Shown piece after piece: positions 16,814-25,685 of a stretch of DNA of 64,000 nucleotides. The DNA lies in assembly GCF_019968905.1 (NCBI RefSeq), contig NZ_CP079946.1, positions 4,836,001 to 4,900,000 of the forward strand, read 5' to 3'. The notes under the pieces were generated by a model, which saw nothing but the letters and a program-made list of their open reading frames with translations, had not been told where the DNA came from and did not search any database. The first letter of the stretch is position 1; each line of letters begins with the position of its first letter. Source of the stretch: Corallococcus sp. EGB. Lineage in GTDB: Bacteria > Myxococcota > Myxococcia > Myxococcales > Myxococcaceae. The position numbers were made by a program, and so were the translations under genes.

Positions 16814-19678
16814 ATGGTCCACGAGGAAGCGTCGATGGCCGCCGAAGTCCCTCCGGAGGGATGGCTCGCGCGCCCCGTGAACGTCCTGCTGACGCCGCAC
16901 CTGGACTCGCTGTCGGAACGGCTCAGGCGAATCCAGGGCCTCTCTTCCGCCGAGCGCGAGGTGGTGGCGGCCTCGGCCCGGGCAATGCTGGGCTTCAGCG
17001 CGCAGCTCAAGCTCAACCGCGTGCTCCTTCTGGAGTTGCATGCCGCGTCGTTGGAGGGACGGCTCGACGCCGAGGACGCGTCAGGGCGGTGGGGCCAGTT
17101 CCTCGAGCTCGCCTGTACGTCTGATTTCCATGCGCACCTGCGTGGACGCTATCCGCCGCTCCTGGATCGGCTGGCGACATTGGGGCGGCTCCAGACCCAG
17201 GCGGTGCTGCGGCTGGCGGAGCGGTTCGTCGCGGACCGCGAGTTCCTGTCCGAGCTGCCGGGGCGTCCTCGCGGCGAGCTGAAGCGCCTGCGGCTGGGCG
17301 AGGGGGATGCCCACCGGGGCGGTCAGACGGTGGCGCTCCTGGACCTGGAAGAGGGCACGGTGCTCTACAAGCCCCGGTGCATGCGCGTGGATCGCGCGCT
17401 GGAGGGGCTGCTCGCGCGGCTGCTCGCCCGGGAGGACGCGGGCACGCGCATCCGCGTGCCGGCGGTGCTGGTGCGCGCGGGCCATGGCTGGGCGGAGTTC
17501 GTGGAGCACCGCTTTTGCGAGGGCAGGGGCGAGCTCGCGCGCTTCTACCGGAACCTGGGCCACTGGCTCGCGGTGATGCGCCTGCTGGGCGGCACGGACC
17601 TGCACTCGGAGAACCTCATCGCGCATGGGCCGGTGCCCGTGGTGGTGGACGTGGAGAGCCTCTTCACTCCCGATCCTCCCGTGCCTCCGGCCGAGCGCGG
17701 TCTGGCGGTGGATCTGGCCGCGAAGGCCATCCGGGGCACCGTCCTGCGCACGGGCCTGCTCCCCGTGCGCAGCGGAGGCCCGGGCCTGGGCGGCCTGGAC
17801 ATCTCCGCCGCGGGATCGCTGCCGGGGCAGCAGCCGCGCATCCCGGCTCCGCTCATCGTCGACGGTGGGACGGACGGCGCGCGGCTGGGCATGACGCTGA
17901 TGGAGCGCCCGATGGCGAAGAACCACCCAAGCCCGGACCCCGTGCTCGCGCTGCATTGGGATCAGATCGTGGAGGGGTTCCACGAGCTCACCGCGCGGAT
18001 GCAGGCGCTGGACGCGCGCGGCGGATTGCGCCCGCTGCTGGAGCCGTTCACGGGCGCGGTGGTCCGGCGCATCCTGCGGCCCACGCAGACCTATGCGGAG
18101 CTGCTGCGCATGCTCTGGCATCCGGCCTCCCTGTACGACGCGCCCAGGGCCCACTCGAGGGCGCGGGAGGTGATGCGGAAGAACGCGGACGTCACCCCCG
18201 GCGCGCCCTCCGCGCCGCCCGTCATCGACGAGGAGCTCGCCGACCTGTGCGTGGGCGACATCCCCGTCTTCACCCAGCCCGTGACCCGGAGCGTGATCGA
18301 CGCCTCGGTGGAGGCGTGGCGCTCCGTGGACGTGCCCCTGGAGGAGATGACCATCCAGAGCACGCTGATCAGCGCCTACCTCAACGAGAAGACCGTGCCT
18401 CCGCGCGTCCTCGCGCCGGCCACCCCCGCGCGCCGGGGGCGCCTGGACTCGCGGCGCCGGGCACAGCTGTCCAAGCTGGTCCGCCGCGTGTGCGACGCGG
18501 CCGTGAAGGGTCCGGACGGGACGGTGACGTGGATCAGCCCGGTGCTCGCTGAACATGGCTGGGCGGTGCGGCCCCTCTCCGCCGAGCACTACAGCGGGCA
18601 GGGCGGCGTCGCGGTGGTGCTGGCCCAGTACCTGCGCGAGGTCCAGCAGGGCCGCGCGGACGAAGTCGAGGGGCTGCAGGCGCTGCTGGACGGCACGCTC
18701 GCGGTGCTGCGCGCCACGGAGGACCGCGTGCCGGTGAAGCAACCGGGAGGCTTCTCAGGGCTCGCGTCGCAGGTGTGGATCTGGTCCACGCTGCATGACC
18801 TGGACATCGTTCCGGGGGCGTTGGAGCGGGCCCGCGAGCGCGCGGCGGCGCTGACGCCCCAGGTGCTGGACGCGGATGGACTCCTCGAGGTGCTGGGCGG
18901 CGTGGCGGGCGTCATCGTCCCGCTGCTCAACCTGGTGGACCAGACGGGCGAGCCGAAGTGGCTGGACGTCGCGGTGCACGCGGGACGGCGGCTGGAGGAC
19001 ACGGCGCGCGGCGTGGCGGGGGACGCGCGCTGGTCCACGTCGATGTTCCCGGAGCCCATCGGCGGCTTCGCGCACGGCGTGGCGGGCATCGGCTGGGCGT
19101 TGGCGCGGCTGGGCCTGAGCGCGGCGGGGACGGCGGCCGACCGGCGACGGTGGCGCAGCCTGTCCGAGCGCGCCTTCGACTTCGTGGACGGGCTCTACCG
19201 GCAGGAGGCGGGCAACTGGACGGACCTCCGCCGCCCGGACGCCACGGATCAGCTGACGAGCTGGTGCCACGGGAGCACGGGCATTGGCCTCGCGGCCGCG
19301 GACCTCTTCGTGCGCTTCGGCGCGACGCGCTACGGGGAGATGCTCCAGCGAGCCCGCAACGCGGCCGTGCGCGAGGGCTTCGGCTGGACCCACACCCTGT
19401 GCCACGGCGACCTGGGGTTGTGGGAGCTGCTGGAGACGGCGCGGCGGTTGTCGTCGGAGCCGCTCGCGCCGGATCGGGAGACGCTGGACGCGGAGCTCAT
19501 CTCCGGCCTGGAGGTGCGCGGCCCGGTGGCGGGGCTGGCTCGCGACGCCTTCTCTCCCGGGTGGATGGCGGGGCTGGGCGGCGTCATCCACACGCTCCTG
19601 CGCATGCACCCGGAGAGCCGGCTCGCGTCGCCACTGCTGCTGGGACGCGCGCCAGACATGGACCCGGATGCGTTCTGA
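16814..19678 (+). CDS. lanM: Class II lanthipeptide synthetase LanM
   Basis: 954 residues. The N-terminal kinase-like dehydratase (DUF4135) phosphorylates and eliminates Ser/Thr. It has K186 in LYKPR, the motif DxHxxN in GGTDLHSENL (D262, H264, N267), and VVDVESLF. The C-terminal LanC-like cyclase adds Cys thiols to the dehydro residues and keeps its zinc ligands C818 (SWCHGSTG) and C863/H864 (LCHGDLG). All catalytic motifs seen are intact, so the enzyme should be active. Start at the ATG with AGGGAG 8 nt upstream; ATG at 16834 is an alternative. No LanT transporter, protease domain or immunity gene follows; the next gene is a convergent helicase 2 nt away. Confidence 0.95.
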   Translation: MVHEEASMAAEVPPEGWLARPVNVLLTPHLDSLSERLRRIQGLSSAEREVVAASARAMLGFSAQLKLNRVLLLELHAASLEGRLDAEDASGRWGQFLELACTSDFHAHLRGRYPPLLDRLATLGRLQTQAVLRLAERFVADREFLSELPGRPRGELKRLRLGEGDAHRGGQTVALLDLEEGTVLYKPRCMRVDRALEGLLARLLAREDAGTRIRVPAVLVRAGHGWAEFVEHRFCEGRGELARFYRNLGHWLAVMRLLGGTDLHSENLIAHGPVPVVVDVESLFTPDPPVPPAERGLAVDLAAKAIRGTVLRTGLLPVRSGGPGLGGLDISAAGSLPGQQPRIPAPLIVDGGTDGARLGMTLMERPMAKNHPSPDPVLALHWDQIVEGFHELTARMQALDARGGLRPLLEPFTGAVVRRILRPTQTYAELLRMLWHPASLYDAPRAHSRAREVMRKNADVTPGAPSAPPVIDEELADLCVGDIPVFTQPVTRSVIDASVEAWRSVDVPLEEMTIQSTLISAYLNEKTVPPRVLAPATPARRGRLDSRRRAQLSKLVRRVCDAAVKGPDGTVTWISPVLAEHGWAVRPLSAEHYSGQGGVAVVLAQYLREVQQGRADEVEGLQALLDGTLAVLRATEDRVPVKQPGGFSGLASQVWIWSTLHDLDIVPGALERARERAAALTPQVLDADGLLEVLGGVAGVIVPLLNLVDQTGEPKWLDVAVHAGRRLEDTARGVAGDARWSTSMFPEPIGGFAHGVAGIGWALARLGLSAAGTAADRRRWRSLSERAFDFVDGLYRQEAGNWTDLRRPDATDQLTSWCHGSTGIGLAAADLFVRFGATRYGEMLQRARNAAVREGFGWTHTLCHGDLGLWELLETARRLSSEPLAPDRETLDAELISGLEVRGPVAGLARDAFSPGWMAGLGGVIHTLLRMHPESRLASPLLLGRAPDMDPDAF

Positions 19679-19680
19679 AA

Positions 19681-21474
19681 TCAGTCGCGGGTATCGCGGC
19701 GCACGGTGACCTTGCGGCCGCGCAGCGTGGAGTTCTTCAGCGCGGAGATGATGCGCGCTGCATCCGGCTCCGGCACCTCCACGATGGAGTACATGTCCGC
19801 GATGTGGATCGCGCCGATGCGCGAGGACTCGAGGCCCGCCTCGCCCGCGATGGCGCCCACCAGGTCCGCCGGCCGCATGCCCGCGGTGCGGCCCGCACCG
19901 ATGAACAGCCGCGTGACGTTCCACTCGGGCGCGCGCTGGGGACGCGAGGGGGCCCGCTCGTTGCGCTCGCCACGTTCGGGGCGGGGGCCTCGCGCAGGGC
20001 GCTCACCACGGTCGCCGCGGTCACCCCGCTCACCGCGGTCGGCGAACCGGCCCGGAGGTCCGGAGCGCTCCCCGCGCGGGAACTTCCGCTCCTGCGGCGG
20101 GGACACCTGGGGGATCTCCTGCTCGTTGGACTCCTTGCCCTCGTCCTCCTTCTCTTGGAGGAGCTTGATGGCGGCGGCGGCCACGTCCATGACGCTGAAC
20201 TCGCTGGACAGGTCCTCCGCGATGCCGCGGAAGCCGTCCAGCTCACCGGCCACGAGCGCCTCGCGCAGCGACGAGCGGATCATCTCCAGCCGGCGCGCGC
20301 GCAGGTCCGACACGGTGGGGACGGCGGAGACCTCGATGCGCTGGCCGGTGAGCCGCTCGATGTTGCGCAGGAGCCGGTGCTCGCGGGGCTCCAGCAGGGT
20401 GATGGCCACGCCCTCGCGGCCGGCGCGGCCCGTGCGGCCGATGCGGTGCACGTAGGCCTCCGGCGCGTTGGGCACGTCGAAGTTCACCACGTGCGTCAGC
20501 CGCGGGATGTCCAGGCCGCGCGCCGCGACGTCCGTGGCGATGAGCAGGTCCGCCGCCTGCGACTTGAACTGCTTGATGACGCGGTCGCGCTGCTCCTGGC
20601 TCATGCCGCCGTGCAGCGCGTGCGCGCGCCAGCCCCGGCCGTTGAGGGACGTGGTGAGCTCATCCACCTCCGTGCGCGTGCGGCAGAACACGATGGCGGC
20701 GGTGGGGGACTCCAGGTCCAGCACGCGCCCCAGCGTGGCGATCTTGAACGCGCGCGGCACGATGTAGGCAGTCTGCCGGACGCGCGGCATCTCCCCGGCC
20801 TCCAGCTTCTCCTTCGCGATGCGCACGCGCACCGGCTCGTGCAGGTGGCGCTCCGCGATGCTGGCGATGCGCGGGGGCAGGGTGGCGGAGAACAGGGCCG
20901 TCTGCCGCTGCTCGGGCGTCTCGGAGAGGATGGCCTCCAGGTCGTCCGCGAAGCCCATGTCGAGCATCTCGTCCGCCTCGTCCAGGACCACGGTCTGCAC
21001 CTGGTCCAGCTTCAGCGTCTTGCGGCGCAGGTGATCCAACGCGCGGCCCGGCGTGGCCACGATGACGTCCACGCCGCGCTTGAGCACGCGCAGCTGCCGG
21101 CCAATCTCCTGGCCGCCGTAGAGCGGGAGCACGCTCACGCCCAGCTTCTGGCCGTAGCGGTGGATGGCCTCCGACACCTGCATGGCCAGCTCGCGCGTGG
21201 GCACCAGCACCAGCGCGGAGGTGCTGTGCGGCGCGGCGGCGCCGGGCTTCAGGTGCTGGAGGAGCGGGAGGGAGAAGGCGGCCGTCTTGCCGGTGCCCGT
21301 GGCGGCGATGCCCAGCAGGTCCTTCTCGGCCAACAGCGGCGGGAGCGCGGCGGCCTGGATGGGTGTGGGTTCTTCATAGCCGAGCGACGTCAACGCCTCG
21401 ACGAGCTCGGGCTTGAGCCCGAGGGCGTCGAAGGTGGGCGTTTCGGGGGCAGCGGGAGGCGGGGGAGCTTTCAC
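19681..21474 (-). CDS. DEAD-box RNA helicase with DbpA-type RNA-binding tail
   Basis: 597 residues. Helicase motifs in order: EEPTPIQAAALPPLL (Q motif), AATGTGKTA (I), PTRELAMQ (Ia), VATPGR, LDEADEMLD (II), FSATLPP (III), VFCRTRT (IV), LIATDVAARGLDIP (V) and HRIGRTGRAG (VI). A charged linker rich in RG/ER repeats (about residues 470-520) leads to a C-terminal DbpA/CsdA RNA-binding domain (TRLFIGAGRTAGMRPADLVG). It resembles CsdA/DeaD, which unwinds structured RNA in ribosome assembly and cold growth. The start is probably GTG at 21474, because no ATG lies near the Q motif; it lacks a clear Shine-Dalgarno. Confidence 0.9.
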   Translation of the reverse strand: MKAPPPPAAPETPTFDALGLKPELVEALTSLGYEEPTPIQAAALPPLLAEKDLLGIAATGTGKTAAFSLPLLQHLKPGAAAPHSTSALVLVPTRELAMQVSEAIHRYGQKLGVSVLPLYGGQEIGRQLRVLKRGVDVIVATPGRALDHLRRKTLKLDQVQTVVLDEADEMLDMGFADDLEAILSETPEQRQTALFSATLPPRIASIAERHLHEPVRVRIAKEKLEAGEMPRVRQTAYIVPRAFKIATLGRVLDLESPTAAIVFCRTRTEVDELTTSLNGRGWRAHALHGGMSQEQRDRVIKQFKSQAADLLIATDVAARGLDIPRLTHVVNFDVPNAPEAYVHRIGRTGRAGREGVAITLLEPREHRLLRNIERLTGQRIEVSAVPTVSDLRARRLEMIRSSLREALVAGELDGFRGIAEDLSSEFSVMDVAAAAIKLLQEKEDEGKESNEQEIPQVSPPQERKFPRGERSGPPGRFADRGERGDRGDRGERPARGPRPERGERNERAPSRPQRAPEWNVTRLFIGAGRTAGMRPADLVGAIAGEAGLESSRIGAIHIADMYSIVEVPEPDAARIISALKNSTLRGRKVTVRRDTRD

Positions 21475-21565
21475 ACGGCGGCTTGTACCACTTCCGCGCC
21501 CGGACGGAGGACATGGGACGTCAGGTGCGTTCGGGGCCGCACGAAGGGCGGGGGCTTCCGGGCTG

Positions 21566-22336
21566 TCACGTCCTGCCGCGAAGCCGGGACGCCAGCCGCT
21601 CCGCGACCGCCCCTGCCCCCGGGGACAGGTCCGAGGCGGACAGCACGAGCCGCTCCCGCCGGCCGCTGTCCAGCCCCGTGCCCTCCAGGAGAGACGTGAG
21701 GCCCCGGGGGCCGCGGTCCAGGTCGAGGACCAGCTCCAGCGCGTCCTCCCGAGGGAACGGCAAGACGGTGAGCGTGCGGGGCGGGCCCTGCCAGGCGGGG
21801 CCCGCGTGGAACTCCAGCTCCTGCACGAAGGGCTCGTCGCGTCCCAGGGGGGCGCCGGCCTCGCAGTAGGAGTTGCGCCACTGGAAGCCCAGGTGCTGAA
21901 CGGCGTCGAGCACGGTCTGGAGGAGCGGGTGGGGCAGGACGTGGATCCGGTCGCTGTCCTCGGGGTTGAGGGCGTTGTCGATGTCGAGCGCCGTCTTGAT
22001 CCACACGGGCGTGCCGCGCTCGGTGAGGGGCGTGTGGGCGGGCATGCGCAGGGAGAAGGGGATCTCACGCTCCTCGTGTGGCTGGAGGGTGAAGGGGGTG
22101 GAGACGCGCCAGGTGCGCACGACGGCGTTGAGCGCGCTGCGGCGGTCGTTGTCGCGCTGGAGGTACTGCGCCATCAGGTGCAGGTCGATGCGGTCGATCC
22201 GCTGGGCCGTGTGGCCGCCCTGGATGTGGACGAGGCCGCGCAGGTCACCGCCCGCGCGCACGGTGTCGTGCTCCAGGCGCGTGTCCACGCGAGCGCTGCC
22301 AATCCCGAGCCGGGCAAGCATCTTCATGAAGGGCAT
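21566..22336 (-). CDS. Spo0M-like sporulation-control protein
   Basis: 256 residues. It matches the arrestin-like SpoOM family: MPFMKMLARLGIGSARVDTR, DTVRAGGDLRGLVHIQGG, IDRIDLHLMAQY, FSLRMPAHTPLT, VWIKTALDIDNALNPEDSDR, then FVQELEFHAGP. In Bacillus, Spo0M affects entry into sporulation and cell division; many non-sporulating bacteria have it too. In a myxobacterium a developmental role is possible but unproven. ATG chosen with AGAGGA just upstream. It sits upstream of the helicase on the same strand with about 90 bp between. Confidence 0.85.
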   Translation of the reverse strand: MPFMKMLARLGIGSARVDTRLEHDTVRAGGDLRGLVHIQGGHTAQRIDRIDLHLMAQYLQRDNDRRSALNAVVRTWRVSTPFTLQPHEEREIPFSLRMPAHTPLTERGTPVWIKTALDIDNALNPEDSDRIHVLPHPLLQTVLDAVQHLGFQWRNSYCEAGAPLGRDEPFVQELEFHAGPAWQGPPRTLTVLPFPREDALELVLDLDRGPRGLTSLLEGTGLDSGRRERLVLSASDLSPGAGAVAERLASRLRGRT

Positions 22337-22455
22337 GGGGTCCTCTGGGGGATGGGTGTGTCTGGCTGGCTGCCCATCGTGCGGCTTCAGTGCGTGGCTT
22401 GCGGGCGGTCCCGACGCGTCACCAGCGTAAGGCTTCACCACGGGAGAGGTGCACG

Positions 22456-23571
22456 ATGGCACAGGGGACGACCAGGCGGGTGAGGTACGCGGTAGTGGGA
22501 GCAGGCAACCTCGCGCAGGTGGCCATCCTGCCGGCGTTCCAGCACGCGGAGGAGAACTCCGAGCTGGTGGCCATCGTCTCCTCCGACAAGGCGAAGCGGG
22601 ATGCGCTCCAGGAGAAGTACGGCGTGCAGCACGTGGGGGGCTACGAGAACTTCGAGCAGGTGCTGCGCGACTCGAAGGCGGATGCGGTCTACCTGGTGGT
22701 GCCCAACTCGATGCACCGGGCCTTCACGGAGCGCGCGGCGCGCGCCGGAGTCCACGTCCTCTGCGAGAAGCCGATGGCGACGACGGTGGAGGACTGCGAG
22801 GCGATGATCCGCGTCACGAACGAGAACGACGTGAAGCTGATGATCGCCTACCGGCTGCACTTCGAGGAGGCGAACCTCCGCGCCATCGAGCTGGCGCGCT
22901 CCGGGAAGCTGGGGGAGCCGCTGGTCTTCACGGCGACGCTGACGCAGCAGGTGCGCGAGGGCGACATCCGCACGCGCGTGGACATGGGGGGCGGGGCGCT
23001 GCTGGATGAGGGGCCATACCCCATCAACGCCGCGCGCTACCTGTTCCGCGACGAGCCGCGCGAGGTCTTCGCGTTCACGAGCGGCGGAAGGGACGGGCGC
23101 TTCCACGGCGTGGATGGGTCGGCGTTCGCGCTGATGCGGTTCCCGAACGGGAGGGTCGCGACGTTCGCCATCAGCCACGAAGCCTCCGCGGTGTCGAGCT
23201 ACCGGCTGGTGGGCACGGAAGGGGACCTGCTGGTGAAGCAGGGCTTCGGCTACGGCACGGACCTCCAGCACGAGCTCACGGTGGGGGGAGAGACGGAGAC
23301 GCGGACGTTCAAGGCCAGCGACCAGTTCGCGCCGGAGCTCGTCTACTTCTCCAAGTGCGTCCTGGAGGACCGGGAGCCGGAGCCCAGCGGCATCGAAGGT
23401 CTGGCGGACGTGCGCGTCATCGTCGCGCTGCAGGAGTCCGCACGCACGAACAAGCCGGTGAAGCTGGCCCCGTTCGAGAAGCCGAAGCGCCCCACGCTGG
23501 AGCAGCTCATCGTGAAGCCGCCGGTGGAGCCGCCCGAACCGGTGAACGCGCCGGCTCCGGCGGTGGGGTAG
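22456..23571 (+). CDS. Gfo/Idh/MocA family NAD(P)-dependent oxidoreductase
   Basis: 371 residues. The N-terminal Rossmann domain begins RYAVVGAGNLAQVAILPAF (GxGxxA). The conserved ADAVYLVVPNSMH and HVLCEKPMATTVEDCEAM (the EKP motif with the catalytic Lys) follow. The C-terminal alpha/beta domain has DMGGGALLDEGPYPIN. Members oxidise or reduce sugars, inositols and sugar nucleotides with NAD(P)H. A Pro-rich tail of about 25 residues extends past the usual end. Start with AGAGG 7 nt upstream. No pathway neighbours are present, so the substrate is unknown. Confidence 0.9.
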   Translation: MAQGTTRRVRYAVVGAGNLAQVAILPAFQHAEENSELVAIVSSDKAKRDALQEKYGVQHVGGYENFEQVLRDSKADAVYLVVPNSMHRAFTERAARAGVHVLCEKPMATTVEDCEAMIRVTNENDVKLMIAYRLHFEEANLRAIELARSGKLGEPLVFTATLTQQVREGDIRTRVDMGGGALLDEGPYPINAARYLFRDEPREVFAFTSGGRDGRFHGVDGSAFALMRFPNGRVATFAISHEASAVSSYRLVGTEGDLLVKQGFGYGTDLQHELTVGGETETRTFKASDQFAPELVYFSKCVLEDREPEPSGIEGLADVRVIVALQESARTNKPVKLAPFEKPKRPTLEQLIVKPPVEPPEPVNAPAPAVG

Positions 23572-23578
23572 CCAGCCC

Positions 23579-24070
23579 TCAAGGCTTGATGCTGTCGTCG
23601 GCGACGCCCTCGAGCGCGGCCAGGAGCTTCTTCGTGAGCCGGTCGAAGTCGTCCAGGTCGCGCTCGTCCAGCTCCGCGAACAGGCGCCGGATGATGCGCC
23701 TGCGCGCGTCCTCCACCCGCCTGCGCGCGCGCTGACCTTCCTCCGTCAGCTCGAGGACATACTGGCGGCGGTCCTCCTCGCTGCGCTCCCGGCGGATCCA
23801 GCCGCGCTCAATCAGCGATTCGAGCGCCCGGCCGGTGAGCGTCGGGTCCGTTCCGGTGGCGCGGGCCAGCTCCGCCTGCGAGCTGCGGCCATGCCGGCCG
23901 ATATGGCGCAGGAACTTCGCCTGGGCGCTCCCGATGTCGAACGTCCCGTACTCGCGCGCGGCGACCAGGCGCAGGCGCTGGGACAGGGCGCTGAAGCGCT
24001 CGAAGAACTCTTCCTCCGGTTCGCGGCGGGGCACGGTCGCAGACGTACCCGAAAGGTGCGACGGCGGCAA
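23579..24070 (-). CDS. MarR-family transcriptional regulator
   Basis: 163 residues. The winged helix-turn-helix is clear: GRSSQAELARATGTDPTLTG (recognition helix) and GWIRRERSEEDRRQYVLELT (wing), flanked by dimerisation helices. The start is uncertain: TTG at 24070 (used) or GTG at 24034. It diverges from a hotdog thioesterase gene across two matching 20-bp operators, the usual arrangement for autorepression together with control of the neighbour. MarR regulators commonly respond to aromatic acids or their CoA esters, which would fit a thioesterase target. Confidence 0.87.
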   Translation of the reverse strand: MPPSHLSGTSATVPRREPEEEFFERFSALSQRLRLVAAREYGTFDIGSAQAKFLRHIGRHGRSSQAELARATGTDPTLTGRALESLIERGWIRRERSEEDRRQYVLELTEEGQRARRRVEDARRRIIRRLFAELDERDLDDFDRLTKKLLAALEGVADDSIKP

Positions 24071-24090
24071 CCCGGGGCGCCTTGACCCGA

Positions 24091-24110
24091 TTCATGGACC
24101 CGTCTATGAA
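24091..24110. promoter_or_regulatory. Operator 1 of the marR/thioesterase region
   Basis: TTCATGGACCCGTCTATGAA is a near-perfect dyad (TTCATNGAC / GTCNATGAA). It shares 17 of 20 bases with operator 2, and its centre lies 32 bp away, about three helical turns, so both sites face the same side of the DNA. Binding by the adjacent MarR protein is inferred. Confidence 0.65.
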
Positions 24111-24122
24111 TCGCCCGTCGAA

Positions 24123-24142
24123 TTGATGGACGGGTCTATCAA
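24123..24142. promoter_or_regulatory. Operator 2 of the marR/thioesterase region
   Basis: TTGATGGACGGGTCTATCAA has the same dyad plan as operator 1. The outer base pair change is symmetrical (C..G to G..C at position 3), so each copy keeps its own symmetry. It ends 15 bp before the thioesterase ATG, where bound repressor would block transcription. Confidence 0.65.
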
Positions 24143-24157
24143 TCCCGGGAGACACGA

Positions 24158-24565
24158 ATGGATGACCTTCAGTCGTTCGCGCGGCAGGTGTTCGCGTCGC
24201 AGCCCTTCAGCCAGTTCATTGGCGCGCAGCTCGCCAGCTCCGGACCGGGGAGCGCGGAGCTGCGGCTGGACATCGTGGACCACCTGAAGCAGCAGCACGG
24301 CTTCGTCCACGGTGGCGTGCTCAGCTACCTCGCGGACAACGCCATCACGTTCGCGGGAGGACTGGCGTTGGGCGGCAACGCGCTGACCTCCGAGTACAAG
24401 ATCAACTACCTGAAGCCCGCCGTGGGCTCGCTGCTCATCGCGCGGGCCCAGGCGAAGGCGGCCGGCAAGCGGCAGGCGGTCTGTCAATGCGAGGTCTTCG
24501 CCGTGAAGGACGGCGTGGAGACGCTGTGTGCCCTGGCGCAGGGCACGGTCGTCTCCGCGGCCTGA
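24158..24565 (+). CDS. PaaI-type hotdog thioesterase
   Basis: 135 residues, the usual size. The hotdog signature HGGVLSYLADNAITFAGG carries the conserved HGG and the catalytic Asp. SEYKINYLKPAVGSLL is the second family block. Such enzymes hydrolyse acyl- or phenylacetyl-type CoA thioesters in the cytoplasm as tetramers, often to recover CoA in aromatic-compound catabolism. GGGAG sits 7 nt before the ATG. It is divergent from marR and probably repressed by it. Confidence 0.88.
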   Translation: MDDLQSFARQVFASQPFSQFIGAQLASSGPGSAELRLDIVDHLKQQHGFVHGGVLSYLADNAITFAGGLALGGNALTSEYKINYLKPAVGSLLIARAQAKAAGKRQAVCQCEVFAVKDGVETLCALAQGTVVSAA

Positions 24566-24584
24566 AGGTGGAGCCGACGTCGGG

Positions 24585-25094
24585 TCAGGCGGGCCGGGCC
24601 CACAGGTCGCGGATGTCCGTGGGCAGCTCCCCGCCGATGTCGTCGCTCTCGCCGTCGGAGATCTGCGCCTGGATGGCGCTGAAGACGGCGCGGATGATGG
24701 GCTCGGCGCTCTCGGGCTTCACGCCGATGTCGTCGGCCACCATCTCCAGCATCTCGCCCCGGCCGAACTTCCGGGGCGGCGGCCCGGACTCGTGGCGTTC
24801 GCAACGCACCAGGAGCTCGCGCAGCTTCTGCGGCAACTGGGCCTCCATGTCGTTGCTCTCCTCGCCGAGGATGCGTTGCTCGAGCGCGCAGAGCACGGAG
24901 ACGGCGGCGTCCTGGGCGGCCTGCTCGCTCTGGAACGGGCCGACGTCGCGCAGGTACTTGAGGAAGGCCTTGTACGTCTGCGACGTGCGGGACTCATGGC
25001 GCATGCGACGGCGCTCGTCGAGCGGGAGGTCCGCCGTGTGCCGGGTGGCGCGTTCTGCCTGCTGCTGGGAGCCGGGGATGTCTTGCGATGCCAT
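24585..25094 (-). CDS. DUF2267 domain protein
   Basis: 169 residues, soluble and acidic. After a charged N-terminus, residues about 45-169 match DUF2267: repeated blocks of the type AVSVLCALEQRILGEESNDM then AQLPQKLRELLVR, and AVFSAIQAQISDGESDDIGG then LPTDIRDLWARP. The function is unknown; in other bacteria such genes sit among general stress genes. ATG with GAGGA 8 nt upstream. A clear paralogue lies at 41424-41882. It is convergent with the thioesterase gene. Confidence 0.8.
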   Translation of the reverse strand: MASQDIPGSQQQAERATRHTADLPLDERRRMRHESRTSQTYKAFLKYLRDVGPFQSEQAAQDAAVSVLCALEQRILGEESNDMEAQLPQKLRELLVRCERHESGPPPRKFGRGEMLEMVADDIGVKPESAEPIIRAVFSAIQAQISDGESDDIGGELPTDIRDLWARPA

Positions 25095-25321
25095 GTCCGT
25101 TTCCTCGTTCCTGGGCGTGAGGTCCAACGCCAAAGCTGAAGTGCCCGGGAAGGTGGAGGAAGGCACGCGCCGCCCTGCGAGCCGCCCGCTTCCCGTGGGC
25201 GGGGGCTGACGGGGAGCGCCTGCTCCCCCTTTCGTTGCAGCCCTTGCCTTGGCGCAATCGCATCCGAAGTGTGGAGAGAAGGGCCGCAGGGTGCGGTCGC
25301 TCACTCCAGCGAGGTGCCGTG

Positions 25322-25522
25322 ATGGCCGAGGACTTTTCTCCCAGGGGCGAGGCCCTGCGCAGGGCCGCCCACGAGATTGCGATGCGGCGGGCCGAGGATC
25401 CGCGGACGCCCCTGGTCCAAATCATTGGGGAGGCCGCGCGGCACTTCGACCTGTCGCCCAGTGAGGAGCTGATGCTTCAGGCGGACCTGCTCCGTGAGGG
25501 GCAGGAGGCACCTCCGCGCTGA
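25322..25522 (+). CDS. Small hypothetical protein
   Basis: 66 residues starting MAEDFSPRGEALRRAAHEIA, soluble and charged, with GAGG 8 nt before the ATG. Codon use follows its neighbours, which supports a real gene. No family recognised. It lies alone between the DUF2267 gene (divergent) and the MCE operon (convergent). The following 163 bp to the mlaD stop hold no further feature that I can see. Confidence 0.55.
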   Translation: MAEDFSPRGEALRRAAHEIAMRRAEDPRTPLVQIIGEAARHFDLSPSEELMLQADLLREGQEAPPR

Positions 25523-25685
25523 TGGCTCACGGCCCCTGCTGGGGTCGCGTGCTGTGGAAAGCGCGCGACGTACCGGCTGAGCAATGGCCATTCGTGGATC
25601 CTGAACTCGCCCGTGGCCCAGGACGAGACGCCTGCTCCGGCGGGGCCGTGCGAATGCCCCGAGTCCCCATGCCCATCTCCTGCGC

